From Reyranellaceae bacterium (GTDB lineage Bacteria > Pseudomonadota > Alphaproteobacteria > Reyranellales > Reyranellaceae), in contig JALHMM010000003.1 in assembly GCA_022844045.1 (NCBI GenBank), positions 1 to 64,000 on the forward strand: a stretch of 64,000 nt of DNA, read 5' to 3'. Made by a program: the position numbers and the translations under genes. A model generated the notes under the pieces. It worked only from the letters and a program-made list of their open reading frames with translations, did no database searches and was not told where the DNA came from. Of this stretch, positions 46,560 to 54,233 are shown piece after piece (position 1 is the first letter of the stretch; each line of letters begins with the position of its first letter).

Positions 46560-47867
46560 ATGACAGCAGCGCACTGGTCCCACCGCCTGCCGTTCTATTA
46601 CGGCTGGCTGATCATCTTCGTCGCCTTCGTCACCATGGCGATCGCGGTCAGCGCGCGTACCTCGTTCTCGCTGCTGGTGCCGCCGCTGATCGACGAATAC
46701 GGCTGGGATCGCGGGCTGGTCGCCGGCGCCTTCTCCTTCGGCTTTCTCGTGTCGGCGGTGATCGGCCCCGTCGTCGGCCCGATCATGCAGAAGCACGGCC
46801 CGCGGCTGGTCATCGAATGCGGCGTGGTGCTGGTGGCGCTCGGCCTGCTGGGCGCGACGCTCGTGTCCAATCCCTGGCAGTTCTACATCGCGCTCGGCCT
46901 GGCGGTGGGCGCCGGCGCCAATCTGATGTCGTTCACCGCCCATTCGCTGTTCCTGCCCAACTGGTTCCTGCGCAAGCGCGCCATGGCGATCGGCATCGCC
47001 TTCTCCGGCGTCGGCGTCGGCGCCATCGTCGTGCTGCCCTGGCTACAGTCGATCATCCTCGAGCGCGGCTGGCGCGAGGCGTGCTGGGCGATGGGCCTCT
47101 TGGTGCTCTGCGTGCTGGGGCCGCTCAACCTGCTGACGCGCCACCGGCCGCAAGACGTCGGCCTGCTGCCCGACGGCGACACGCAGGCGCAGGTGGCGGC
47201 GGCGGCCAAGCGCGACGGCTCGACCATCGTCGACGCCGCCTGGGCCAGCACCGCGTGGACCGTGCGCAGCGCGGCCCGCACCGCGCGCTTCTGGTGGATC
47301 GCGCTGGGTTTCTTCTGCGCGCTGATCGTCTGGTACATGATCCAGGTGCATCAGACCAAGTACCTGGTCGAGATCGGCTTCAGCCCGTCGATGGCGGCGT
47401 GGAGCCTGGGCATCGTCAGCGTCGTGGCGATCCCCGGCCAGATCGGCCTGGGCGCGCTGTCCGATCGCATCGGCCGCGAATGGGTGTGGAGCGCGGCCTG
47501 CGCCGGCTTCGCCATCTGCTATGTCGCGCTGATCGCCATGGAGCACGCGCCCTCGCCCGCGCTGCTCTACCTGATGATCGTCAGCCAGGGCTTCCTCGGC
47601 TATGCGCTGACCTCGGTGATGGGGCCGATCGTGCTGGAGATCTTCGAGGGCCCGCAATACGGCGCGATCTTCGGCATGCTGACCCTGCCGTCGATCGCCG
47701 GCGGCGCCGTCGGGCCATGGCTCGGCGGCGTGATCCACGACGCGTCCGGCAGCTATCGCTGGGCCTTCATCCTGGCGCTGGTCTGCTGCGCGATCTCCGC
47801 CGCCGCGATCTGGCTCGCCAGCCCCGGCAAGGTGCGCGTGGTGCCGGGGAAATTGCGGCGCTCATGA
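46560..47867 (+). CDS. MFS transporter (oxalate/formate antiporter-like)
   Basis: A 435-residue major facilitator with 12 hydrophobic helices. FYYGWLIIFVAFVTMAIAVS begins helix 1. The cytoplasmic loop 2-3 is reduced, and WFLRKRAMAIGIAFSGVGVG is the loop 4-5 region typical of the monocarboxylate/oxalate-formate branch. A central cytoplasmic loop lies at about 195-235 (LTRHRPQDVGLLPDGD). Likely carries an organic acid. ATG 46560 directly follows the family A repeat; no clear Shine-Dalgarno is present. Divergent from the GMC oxidoreductase. Confidence 0.9.
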   Translation: MTAAHWSHRLPFYYGWLIIFVAFVTMAIAVSARTSFSLLVPPLIDEYGWDRGLVAGAFSFGFLVSAVIGPVVGPIMQKHGPRLVIECGVVLVALGLLGATLVSNPWQFYIALGLAVGAGANLMSFTAHSLFLPNWFLRKRAMAIGIAFSGVGVGAIVVLPWLQSIILERGWREACWAMGLLVLCVLGPLNLLTRHRPQDVGLLPDGDTQAQVAAAAKRDGSTIVDAAWASTAWTVRSAARTARFWWIALGFFCALIVWYMIQVHQTKYLVEIGFSPSMAAWSLGIVSVVAIPGQIGLGALSDRIGREWVWSAACAGFAICYVALIAMEHAPSPALLYLMIVSQGFLGYALTSVMGPIVLEIFEGPQYGAIFGMLTLPSIAGGAVGPWLGGVIHDASGSYRWAFILALVCCAISAAAIWLASPGKVRVVPGKLRRS

Positions 47868-47869
47868 TT

Positions 47870-47899
47870 CCCTCTCCCCGCGAGCGGGGAGAGGGAGGG
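47870..47899. repeat. family B palindrome
   Basis: CCCTCTCCCCGCGAGCGGGGAGAGGG, a 26-bp inverted repeat 3 bp after the MFS stop. Other copies are at 60313-60340 and around 61309-61652. It may end the MFS transcript. Confidence 0.8.
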
Positions 47900-47905
47900 A
47901 AGAGT

Positions 47906-47953
47906 TAGGCGGGTCCGACTTTGACGAGATTGGTGTCGTAGGTTGTGGCGCTG
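47906..47953 (-). pseudogene. duplicate 3' tail of the molybdopterin oxidoreductase gene
   Basis: The reverse strand reads SATTYDTNLVKVGPA-stop, matching the end of the gene at 48754 (GATTYNTNLVEVEPA-stop). Only these 16 codons remain. The GST gene lies between this scrap and the intact gene, so an extra copy of the gene, or just its end, was once here. Confidence 0.75.
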
Positions 47954-48028
47954 GTCATTGTCTTCGTCCCCGATCCGGCGAAAGGTTTCGCGGAGATAAA
48001 CAAATTCGCGTCGTCGGTCCGGGCGCCA

Positions 48029-48661
48029 TCACGACGGCTGCGCGTCGGGCCAGGGGATCAGCCCCTCCGCGTTCATCGCGGAGCGAACGGCGGGACGCGC
48101 GGCAATGCGTTCGCGGTATGCCTTCACATTGCCGTAGGACGACAAGTCGAAGTTGACCCAAGGGGCCCAGTTCGACACGACGAACAGGTGCGCGTCCGCG
48201 ACTGAATACTGGCGCCCCAGGAGGTATGCGTTGCTAGCAAGGTATGCGTCGAGGTGGGCGAAGCGCGCTGCGAGCCGCGCACGAAACACGTCCTTTCCCT
48301 GCTCCGGCACACCTTTATAGAAAAGCGGCGAGAAGCCGCCTTTATGAAGTTCGCTGGAACAGAAATTCAGCCATGACTGAAGTCTGGTTCGCTCAAGCGT
48401 ACCGTTGGGTGGGGCGAGAGCCTTGGAGGGAACCTGGTCGGCGATGTACTGCACAATCGCCGCGCCTTCGGTCAGCAGCGCGCCGCCGTCAAGCACGAGG
48501 GCCGGCACGTACCCCAATGGATTTACGGTCCGATAGTCACCGCCCCCTTCGACGTCCTTGGTGTGCTCATCGACCTTGATGGCCGTGAACGGCAACCCCG
48601 CCTCATAGAGTACGATGTGCGGCAAGAGAGAGGACGAACCAGGAGCGTAGAACAGCTTCAT
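48029..48661 (-). CDS. glutathione S-transferase (beta-class-like)
   Basis: A 210-residue GST. The thioredoxin-like N-domain MKLFYAPGSSSLLPHIVL contains Ser at the position where beta-class GSTs usually have their active Cys (PGACSL). NPLGYVPALVLDGGALLTEG carries the cis-Pro and Ser/Glu glutathione contacts. The C-terminal helical domain has YSVADAHLFVVSNW, the N-capping box region. Conjugates or reduces electrophiles with glutathione. I use ATG 48661; the in-frame start 30 bases upstream is not GST-like. Confidence 0.92.
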   Translation of the reverse strand: MKLFYAPGSSSLLPHIVLYEAGLPFTAIKVDEHTKDVEGGGDYRTVNPLGYVPALVLDGGALLTEGAAIVQYIADQVPSKALAPPNGTLERTRLQSWLNFCSSELHKGGFSPLFYKGVPEQGKDVFRARLAARFAHLDAYLASNAYLLGRQYSVADAHLFVVSNWAPWVNFDLSSYGNVKAYRERIAARPAVRSAMNAEGLIPWPDAQPS

Positions 48662-48753
48662 CGATAGCCCCGAGCTGACGCGGTCCGGCACAGCCTAGCA
48701 AGTCGCTGTCGCCGAGTCCGCTTACCGCGTGACGTCGCCGCCGGCGGACGGAA

Positions 48754-50964
48754 TCAGGCGGGTTCGACCTCGACGAGGTTGGTGTTGTAGGTCGTGGCGC
48801 CGCTGGGGGCGGAGCGGTCTTCGGCCAAGACGTTGGCGCAGCCCTTGGTGTCGACGCCGTTGCCGTTGGGGGTGAACCAGGCGCCTTCCTTGATCGAGAC
48901 GACGCCGCGCGCGATGCGCTTCGTCACTTTCGCCGGAAGAAGCGTCGCGCCGCGGTCGTTGTAGATGCGCACGGTCTGGCCGTTGCGGATGCCGCGGGCG
49001 GCGGCGTCCTCGGTGTTGATCCAGACGTCGTCGGGATCGACCTTGGCGAGTTGCTCCTGGTTGCCGTGGATCGAGTGGGTGCGGGCGCGGGATTTGGGGC
49101 TGCACAGCATCAGGGGGTGGCGGGCGTCGGCGGCAACCGGCTCGATCCAGGTTGGAATCGGCGGGATGGCGCCGAGGCCGTAGGGGTCGGGTTTCGCCGC
49201 CAACGTCGTCGAGTAGAGCTCGATCTTGCCACTCGGCGTGTTGAACCGGTGAGTCTCGGGGTCGCGGATCTGTGCGGCGAAGGCGACCGCGTCGGCCGGC
49301 GGTGCGAAACGTGCGACGCCCTTCTCCTTGAACTGCTCGAAATCGTCGACCGCGTCCTTGGTCAGCTCGCGCAGCCACGCCATCTCGCTCTTGTCGTTGT
49401 AATCCGCGATGCCGAGCCGCGCCGCGAGATCGGCGAAGATGTCCATGTCGTTGCGGCACTCGTACATCGGCGCGATCGCCTGCTTCATGAAGATCGCGTA
49501 GTGCCCGGCGCCGGCCCAGGGCGTGTGCACGTCGTTGCGCTCCCAGAAGGTCGTCGCCGGCAGCACGATGTCGGCGTGGCGCGCCGTCGGCGTCAGGAAG
49601 TGGTCCTGGGCGACGATGAACTCCACGCCGTCCAGCGAGGCCGCCATCTTGTTGGCGTTGGGGCACTGGTTGAACAGATCGCCGCCGGCCGAATAGATCA
49701 TCTTGATGTCGGCGGGATAGCCGCCGCCGCGGCCGCGCGCCAGCAGGTCGGCGAGCAGCGGCGTCGAGACGCGCGCGTTGAGCGGATTGGTGCCCGCCGG
49801 GAAGCTGTTGATGCCGGCGCGGCCGGTGGCGCCGTTGCTGACACCCGAGTTGCCGCCGACGACGCCGACATTGCCGGTGATCGCGGCGAGCGCATAGGCC
49901 GCGCGATGGAACTGCTCGCCAAACGCGGTGCGTCCCGGTGCGTAGCCGCATTGCAGCGCCGCCGGCTTGGTGGTGGCGAACTCGATCGCCAGCCGGCGGA
50001 TCGTCTCGGCCGGGATGCCGCAAATCGCCGCCGCCCATTCCGGCGTCTTGGGCACGCCGTCGCCACCCTCGCCCATGAGATACGCGCGGTACGACGCGCC
50101 CGAAGGCGCGCCGGCAGGCAGATGCGCCTCGTCGAAGCCCAGCACGTGGCGATCGCAATAGGCCTGGTCGTGCAGCCCTTCGCTGACGATGACATAGGCC
50201 ATCGCGATCAGCGCCGCGGCATCGGTCGAGGGCTTGATGAAGATGTGCTCGTCGGCGAAGGCGGCCGACGTCCTGGTGCGGCGCGGATCGACGCAGACGA
50301 TGCGCACGCCGGCCTTCTTGGCCTCGCGCAGATACTCGCGCGTGCCGGTGCCGAAGGTGCCGTCGGCCGGGCTCCAGCCCCACATCACGATCAGCTTCGA
50401 GTTCACGTAGTCCGTGGGCTCGCGGCCGGCGCTCTTGTAGTCGCCGCCATAGGTCACGCGCACCGCGAAGATCTCGGCCTCGGCCGACATGTTCGACCAC
50501 AACAGCGTGCAGCCCCCGAACTTGTTGAACAGGCGCTTGGCGCCGGCCGAGCTGTGCAGCATCGACAGATTGCCCGAGCGCGAGGCGTCGAGGAACGCGG
50601 CGTTGCCGTGCGTGGCGCGCACGCGCAGCATCTCGCGCGCGACGGTGTCGAGCGCCTCATCCCAGGTGATGCGCTCGAACTGTCCGGCGCCGCGCGGGCC
50701 GGTGCGTCGCACAGGATAGCGCAGCCGGTCCGGATGATAGACGCGCTCGATCTGCCCCACGCCGCGCGCGCAGGCATGCAGCGGCGGCAGCTCCGGCCGC
50801 CAGCGCGCCGGATCGGTCGAGATCTTGACGATGCGGTCGTCGACGACATGCGCGTTCACCACGCAGCGCCCGCCGCAGTTATGCCCGCAGGTGCTGGTGA
50901 CCACAGTCTCGCCCGGCCGCGCCGCGCGGCGCGGGGATTGGTAGATGGTGTGGGGGGTGGGCAT
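48754..50964 (-). CDS. molybdopterin-dependent oxidoreductase (DMSO reductase family)
   Basis: A 736-residue bis-MGD enzyme. STCGHNCGGRCVVNAHV plus HACARGV supply the four cysteines of an N-terminal [4Fe-4S] cluster (C-x3-C-x3-C...C). DYVNSKLIVMWGWSPADG and VRIVCVDPRRTRTSAA bind the pterin, and the C-terminal LMLCSPKSRARTHSIHGNQ is the MopB-type domain. It lacks a twin-arginine leader, so it is cytoplasmic or exported with a partner. No electron-transfer or membrane subunit is encoded nearby. Substrate unknown; DmsA/BisC-type oxides are possible. Its 3' tail is duplicated at 47906. Confidence 0.93.
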   Translation of the reverse strand: MPTPHTIYQSPRRAARPGETVVTSTCGHNCGGRCVVNAHVVDDRIVKISTDPARWRPELPPLHACARGVGQIERVYHPDRLRYPVRRTGPRGAGQFERITWDEALDTVAREMLRVRATHGNAAFLDASRSGNLSMLHSSAGAKRLFNKFGGCTLLWSNMSAEAEIFAVRVTYGGDYKSAGREPTDYVNSKLIVMWGWSPADGTFGTGTREYLREAKKAGVRIVCVDPRRTRTSAAFADEHIFIKPSTDAAALIAMAYVIVSEGLHDQAYCDRHVLGFDEAHLPAGAPSGASYRAYLMGEGGDGVPKTPEWAAAICGIPAETIRRLAIEFATTKPAALQCGYAPGRTAFGEQFHRAAYALAAITGNVGVVGGNSGVSNGATGRAGINSFPAGTNPLNARVSTPLLADLLARGRGGGYPADIKMIYSAGGDLFNQCPNANKMAASLDGVEFIVAQDHFLTPTARHADIVLPATTFWERNDVHTPWAGAGHYAIFMKQAIAPMYECRNDMDIFADLAARLGIADYNDKSEMAWLRELTKDAVDDFEQFKEKGVARFAPPADAVAFAAQIRDPETHRFNTPSGKIELYSTTLAAKPDPYGLGAIPPIPTWIEPVAADARHPLMLCSPKSRARTHSIHGNQEQLAKVDPDDVWINTEDAAARGIRNGQTVRIYNDRGATLLPAKVTKRIARGVVSIKEGAWFTPNGNGVDTKGCANVLAEDRSAPSGATTYNTNLVEVEPA

Positions 50965-51075
50965 GGGTACTCCGCTGCGGTGAGCCGAGAGAGACTAGCG
51001 GCTCGCTCGTAAGGTGGCCACGGTTCGCCAAAGAGCCGACCGCGTGGTCAGCGCGGTCGGCAAGAGCGGAGATGA

Positions 51076-51108
51076 GGGGCGCCGTCGCGTTACGCCTGAC
51101 GGCGCCCC
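51076..51108 (-). terminator. strong hairpin downstream of the 28-residue ORF
   Basis: GGGGCGCCGTC (51076-51086) pairs perfectly with GACGGCGCCCC (51098-51108) around an 11-nt loop. It is 20 bp beyond the stop of the small ORF at 51129. There is no T-tract. It may be a 3' end for that transcript or for the molybdoenzyme promoter region's upstream neighbour. Confidence 0.45.
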
Positions 51109-51128
51109 AGGTTCTACACTCACCCTAG

Positions 51129-51215
51129 CTAGGTGAGAGGGTAACGGCGCAGGTGGGCACACACGTGCTCCAACCGACCGTACCGATAGCGAACGTACGA
51201 GCGCACGTGCACCAT
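51129..51215 (-). CDS. 28-residue basic small protein
   Basis: ATG 51215 is preceded by AAAGGAGG with a 5-nt spacer (the best Shine-Dalgarno I see in this region). It encodes a 28-residue peptide, MVHVRSYVRYRYGRLEHVC followed by AHLRRYPLT. Composition is extreme: seven Arg, five Tyr, four His, net positive. A CTCACC/GGGTGAG stem overlaps the stop, and another hairpin follows. This looks like a deliberately translated mini-gene, perhaps phage- or island-borne. Function unknown; a DNA/RNA-binding or regulatory peptide is only a guess. Confidence 0.5.
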   Translation of the reverse strand: MVHVRSYVRYRYGRLEHVCAHLRRYPLT

Positions 51216-51323
51216 CTCGGCCTCCTTTCTGCGTCGAAACGGACGCTTGAAAGTCGGCGCGGGCGATGCGATCTTATCCTTGCGAGTGGAAGCCGCAGGC
51301 GCACCGCGCCGAGGTTTTCGGGA

Positions 51324-51363
51324 CGGCCACTTGAAACCGGTTTCAAAACCAGTTTCGGTGGCC
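51324..51363. repeat. inverted repeat with GAAACCGGTTTC core
   Basis: GGCCAC...GAAACCGGTTTC then AAAACCAGTTTC...GTGGCC forms a nested palindrome: a 12-bp perfect core and an outer GGCCAC/GTGGCC pair. It may be an operator or a terminator. The gene-free parts of 50965-51463 hold only this, the two hairpins and the small ORF. Confidence 0.45.
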
Positions 51364-51463
51364 GTTCTTGTTTCAGATCTTCGCCCACTGGACGGAATTG
51401 CTCGCCTGTCTGAGAACCTCCCTTTCTGACCTTTCTATTGTTCCATCCTATTTGGCGTCGACC

Positions 51464-52195
51464 TCACGCAGTCCTCGAGCCGTCTGGCCCTTCTTCATCA
51501 TCGGTCTCGTCGTGGATGGGATAGCTGTAGTCCAGCACGGTGGCGAACATTGCGACGAACTTGTCTCGCGCCTGCTGTGTCCATCCCTGGCCCTGTAGCG
51601 GTAGCCCCGCGAGAAGGGCCGACAACATTGGTGGAAGTGGGCCAACAACGCTGTTCAGCGGCCGCGTCTCGACCTTCCTACTGAACGCGGGCGCACGCCC
51701 CGCCGGCTTCTCCGTGAGACGCGGCCGAGGCGTCATAGGCTTGGGAGGGCGCGGCTGCGACACCTTTTCCGGACGCGCATCAGCTGAGGCGTAAAGGCCG
51801 ACAAACAGCGACACCATGCGAGGCTGCTGGCCGACGGGCACGTAGTTGCGGAAGGCGTCGCGAATCTCGGTCTCGGTTGCTGTCGCCGGATCAACGAACT
51901 GCAACACGTCGGCATAGGCGCCGTTAAGCCATTCGACGATCCGCTGCTTGTACTCCGCCTCAGGCGCCTTCCGGATGCCCTCGAAAGTTGGAGTGGGCTC
52001 GCCCTTGTCGTTGATCAAATCCAAGGTTTGCATGGCTTGGAGAGTTCGGGCCAACAGGCTGTCGGGAACGCCCGCGCGCCCGAGGGTCTCCCCAGTGATC
52101 GGAGCCGGAAGCCCCCGCTGCCGGTGGCGCTCGATCACCTGTAAGAGCGTGCCAGGGGGTGCGTAGGGGGCGGGCTTGTCTGCCGTAACGGCCAT
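51464..52195 (-). CDS. DUF5343-domain protein
   Basis: A 243-residue protein. The N-terminal ~150 residues fit the DUF5343 pattern: YAPPGTLLQVIERHRQRGLP, LQAMQTLDLINDKGEPTPTF, YADVLQFVDPATATETEIRD and YVPVGQQPRMVSLFVGL, a winged-helix-like module. A proline-rich linker and an unrelated C-terminal ~75 residues follow (LAGLPLQGQGWTQQARDKF). DUF5343 proteins are frequent on mobile islands and in defence-associated loci; function unknown. Divergent from the HicB-like small gene across an AT-rich 165-bp region that lowers local GC sharply. Confidence 0.8.
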   Translation of the reverse strand: MAVTADKPAPYAPPGTLLQVIERHRQRGLPAPITGETLGRAGVPDSLLARTLQAMQTLDLINDKGEPTPTFEGIRKAPEAEYKQRIVEWLNGAYADVLQFVDPATATETEIRDAFRNYVPVGQQPRMVSLFVGLYASADARPEKVSQPRPPKPMTPRPRLTEKPAGRAPAFSRKVETRPLNSVVGPLPPMLSALLAGLPLQGQGWTQQARDKFVAMFATVLDYSYPIHDETDDEEGPDGSRTA

Positions 52196-52360
52196 AAAAG
52201 ATGATCTCCTGTTCTGGACGTAACATAGTTCGTTTTCGTTTTCGGTTCAAGGAGAATCTGGTACGGACAGAAAACGTGGTATTGAACCACTTTAAATTAT
52301 TGAAATATATGGATTTTTCACCTAAACAGTATATCATTCGCCCAGTGACAGGAGACCAAG

Positions 52361-52567
52361 ATGAATTGTGCGCTCCAGAAATTCGGTGAACTACAACCCA
52401 GGATGACCCCTAGGATGTGCGGCGGATGGCTAGCTATCGCGCCGGACGCGTCTCCTATTCGGATCGGCGTTACCGGCCAAACCCAGGAGGAAACCCGAGA
52501 CGCGTTCAAACGCGCCTTGGCTCAATGGGAAGCCAACCTATTGAAGGAAAACGATTTTATTGCGTAG
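52361..52567 (+). CDS. small HicB-like protein
   Basis: A 68-residue protein with GGAG 6 nt before ATG 52361. MCGGWLAIAPDASPIRIGVT then GQTQEETRDAFKRALAQWEA resembles the beta-beta-alpha core of HicB/UPF0150 antitoxins (GDTxEEAxxxxxxA). The helix-turn-helix tail found in full HicB is missing, and no HicA partner is adjacent. It may be a solo HicB-fold protein or an island-borne antitoxin. The upstream 160 bp are AT-rich and carry the promoter shared with the divergent DUF5343 gene. Confidence 0.5.
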   Translation: MNCALQKFGELQPRMTPRMCGGWLAIAPDASPIRIGVTGQTQEETRDAFKRALAQWEANLLKENDFIA

Positions 52568-52672
52568 GATGCTGAAGCCGGGCCGGCGTGCCTATCACAC
52601 CGCAGGTAGCACGCTTTCCAGACCTATTCGTCGCTACACGCCGGAAATCCAGGGATTTGAAGGGGTGCGGAA

Positions 52673-52708
52673 TTATACGAATCTCGCGGAATTTCGTGTT
52701 TCGTATAA
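52673..52708. repeat. TTATACGAA inverted repeat
   Basis: TTATACGAA (52673-52681) and TTCGTATAA (52700-52708) are exact inverted copies 18 bp apart. They are strikingly AT-rich for this genome, and a smaller AAATC...GATTT hairpin lies just upstream. Location: between the HicB-like gene and the HNH gene. Could be a terminator, a repressor operator, or a recombinase site at the island edge. Confidence 0.5.
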
Positions 52709-52734
52709 AGCCAAGTGAGCGCGGCGTTGCTCCG

Positions 52735-53367
52735 CTAGCCCGCTCCCGGCAGAGCCTTTCCATGGCGTGCTGCCTCCTCATCATCGCCCAACCATCGCGC
52801 TGCCACGCACACCGCCGTCGGCCGCCAGTCCGTGGTGTCGTGGGCGCCTTTGCCGAGGTTGCAGGCGCGGCAGAGGATCTGGAGGTTGGCGGGGTCGAGG
52901 GCCAGTTCGGGGTAGTCGCGGCGCGGCAGGATGTGGTCGACCTGGACGATCGCCTCGGGGAAGGCGACGCCGCAGCATTGGCAGCGCGCGCCGTGGTGGC
53001 TCAGCATCGCGTGGCGCAGCTTCAGCCAGCGCGGCGAGGCGTAGAAGCCGCTGCCCATGGTGGCGAAGCGCAGCGGCGGCAGCGGCGCGTCGCAGGGTGG
53101 CGAGAGTTCGGTGATGGTGAGGCCGTTGTGGCCGCCGAGCAGGTGGTAGAACGTGTCGTCGAGCAGGCGGTCCAGACCTTCGACCCAGTGGCCGGGCTTC
53201 ACGTCGATGGTGTAGTCGGCGCAGGCTTTGGAGTCGCAGAAGATCGACACCAGGCGGCGCTGCACATCCGAAGGCAACGCCGCGAGCACGCGGGTCATGT
53301 CGTCGATCTCGCGTTGCAGGCTGCCGCGGCTCGACAGCGCCACGCCGTTGACCGTCACCTCAAGCAT
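52735..53367 (-). CDS. HNH endonuclease, copy A
   Basis: A 210-residue HNH nuclease. The C-terminal zinc-bound HNH module has CQCCGVAF, VDHILPRRDYPELALDP and NLQILCRACNLGKG: two CxxC pairs and the catalytic DH. The N-terminal half is specific to this phage family. About 93-95% identical by eye to copy B at 54832. The ATG at 53367 overlaps the truncated helicase stop by 8 bp, as in copy B. The last 25 residues diverge from copy B, marking the duplication edge near 52770. Confidence 0.9.
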   Translation of the reverse strand: MLEVTVNGVALSSRGSLQREIDDMTRVLAALPSDVQRRLVSIFCDSKACADYTIDVKPGHWVEGLDRLLDDTFYHLLGGHNGLTITELSPPCDAPLPPLRFATMGSGFYASPRWLKLRHAMLSHHGARCQCCGVAFPEAIVQVDHILPRRDYPELALDPANLQILCRACNLGKGAHDTTDWRPTAVCVAARWLGDDEEAARHGKALPGAG

Positions 53368-53844
53368 CGTCCGTCTCCTTTCGCTCGTAGCGTGTCGCCT
53401 CGCGGTTCCAGCGCAGCCCCGTCACCTCGCCCGGACTGCCGATCACGCCGCAGTAGCGGGCCTTCGCGACCTTGATCGTCGTCGTGCCGTCGGGGCCCAG
53501 GCTCTCGCGGTGGATGACCACGCCGATGTCCGGCTTGTTGGCCCAATGCGCGCTGTCGCTGATGTCGTAGAGAGATGGCGTCGGGTAGCGGCCGGTCTCG
53601 CGGCTGCGTTGCAGCTTGGCAGGATGCGCCACGACGATCAGGTGGACGCGGTGCTTGCGCGCGAATTTCTTGAATTGTTTGATGGCGAAGCCGGTGTACT
53701 CGGTGAGGTTCATGTCTGATGGACGCACGTGGTCCATCTCGTTCCAGGGGTCGATCACCAGCACGTCGGCCTCGAAGCGGCGCACGGCGGCGGCGCGCTC
53801 GAGCGCCCAAGCGGGATCGACGTCCTCGTGCGGCACCACGAAAG
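52770..53844. repeat. segmental duplication, copy A
   Basis: About 1.08 kb matching 54841-55926 base for base except for scattered substitutions and a few in-frame indels. It covers the HNH gene and the C-terminal third of the helicase gene. Homology stops at GCACCACGAAAG (near 53844), where copy B continues with the rest of the helicase. Confidence 0.85.
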
Positions 53845-53872
53845 CGGCCGCAGCCCTCCTACCCGCTACCAA
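53360..53872 (-). pseudogene. truncated helicase C-terminus, copy A
   Basis: A 170-codon ORF equal to the last ~157 residues of the full helicase at 55433: RRFEADVLVIDPWNEMDHVR, then IKQFKKFARKHRVHLIVVAH (Walker B and the following motif). The Walker A, Toprim and zinc regions are missing. Its first ~11 residues (MVAGRRAAAAF) come from unrelated DNA overlapping the end of the toxin gene, so the ORF could be translated by coupling but cannot be an active helicase. Confidence 0.85.
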
Positions 53873-54230
53873 GCGCCGCCTTGATCGCGGCCTTGTCCGC
53901 GGGCGTCAGGTCCTTCGCCTCATCCACCACAGCGCAGATCGCCGCCACATGGCGACGCGCGATCTTGCCGATGATGCCGCGCCGCCGAAGCGACTGCTCG
54001 ATCACGTAGTCGTCCAGCTCCATGGGCAGGCCGCATTCGATGTGGCTGTCGTGTTTCAGGAACGGATGATCGATCTGGCGGATCCTGATCGGCGTCTGCC
54101 ATTTCGGATCGGTGTTGATACGAAAGAACAGGCCGAGCTTCGGCTCGACGCAGATGACCATCTTGGGTCCTGGCGGCCGGATGGTGTCGTCATCGATCCA
54201 GATGATATCGAGCGGCGCCAGCAGCGGCAT
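53859..54230 (-). CDS. candidate toxin partner of the Panacea antitoxin
   Basis: A 123-residue protein starting 3 bp after the Panacea gene's stop, same strand. KMVICVEPKLGLFFRINTDP, then IDHPFLKHDSHIECG, then MELDDYVIEQSLRRRGIIGK: a beta-rich N-terminal part with a conserved-looking HDSHIECG motif, reminiscent of MazF/PemK-like small barrels. The C-terminal ~35 residues are helical (AAICAVVDEAKDLTPADKAA). No signal peptide. Panacea (PanA) antitoxins are known to neutralise many unrelated toxins encoded next to them, so this is predicted to be the toxin; the mechanism is not established. Confidence 0.65.
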   Translation of the reverse strand: MPLLAPLDIIWIDDDTIRPPGPKMVICVEPKLGLFFRINTDPKWQTPIRIRQIDHPFLKHDSHIECGLPMELDDYVIEQSLRRRGIIGKIARRHVAAICAVVDEAKDLTPADKAAIKAALGSG

Positions 54231-54233
54231 GCG

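Noticed and set aside
49051-51012. 653-codon open frame antisense to the molybdoenzyme
   Set aside because: The molybdoenzyme has all family motifs; the antisense frame has none.
51125-51388. 87-codon minus-strand frame overlapping the 28-residue ORF
   Set aside because: No Shine-Dalgarno and low-complexity Arg/Pro content; the well-signalled short ORF lies in a different frame.
52557-52784. 75-codon minus-strand frame near the HNH gene
   Set aside because: It crosses an inverted repeat and the edge of the duplication and has no start signal or domain.
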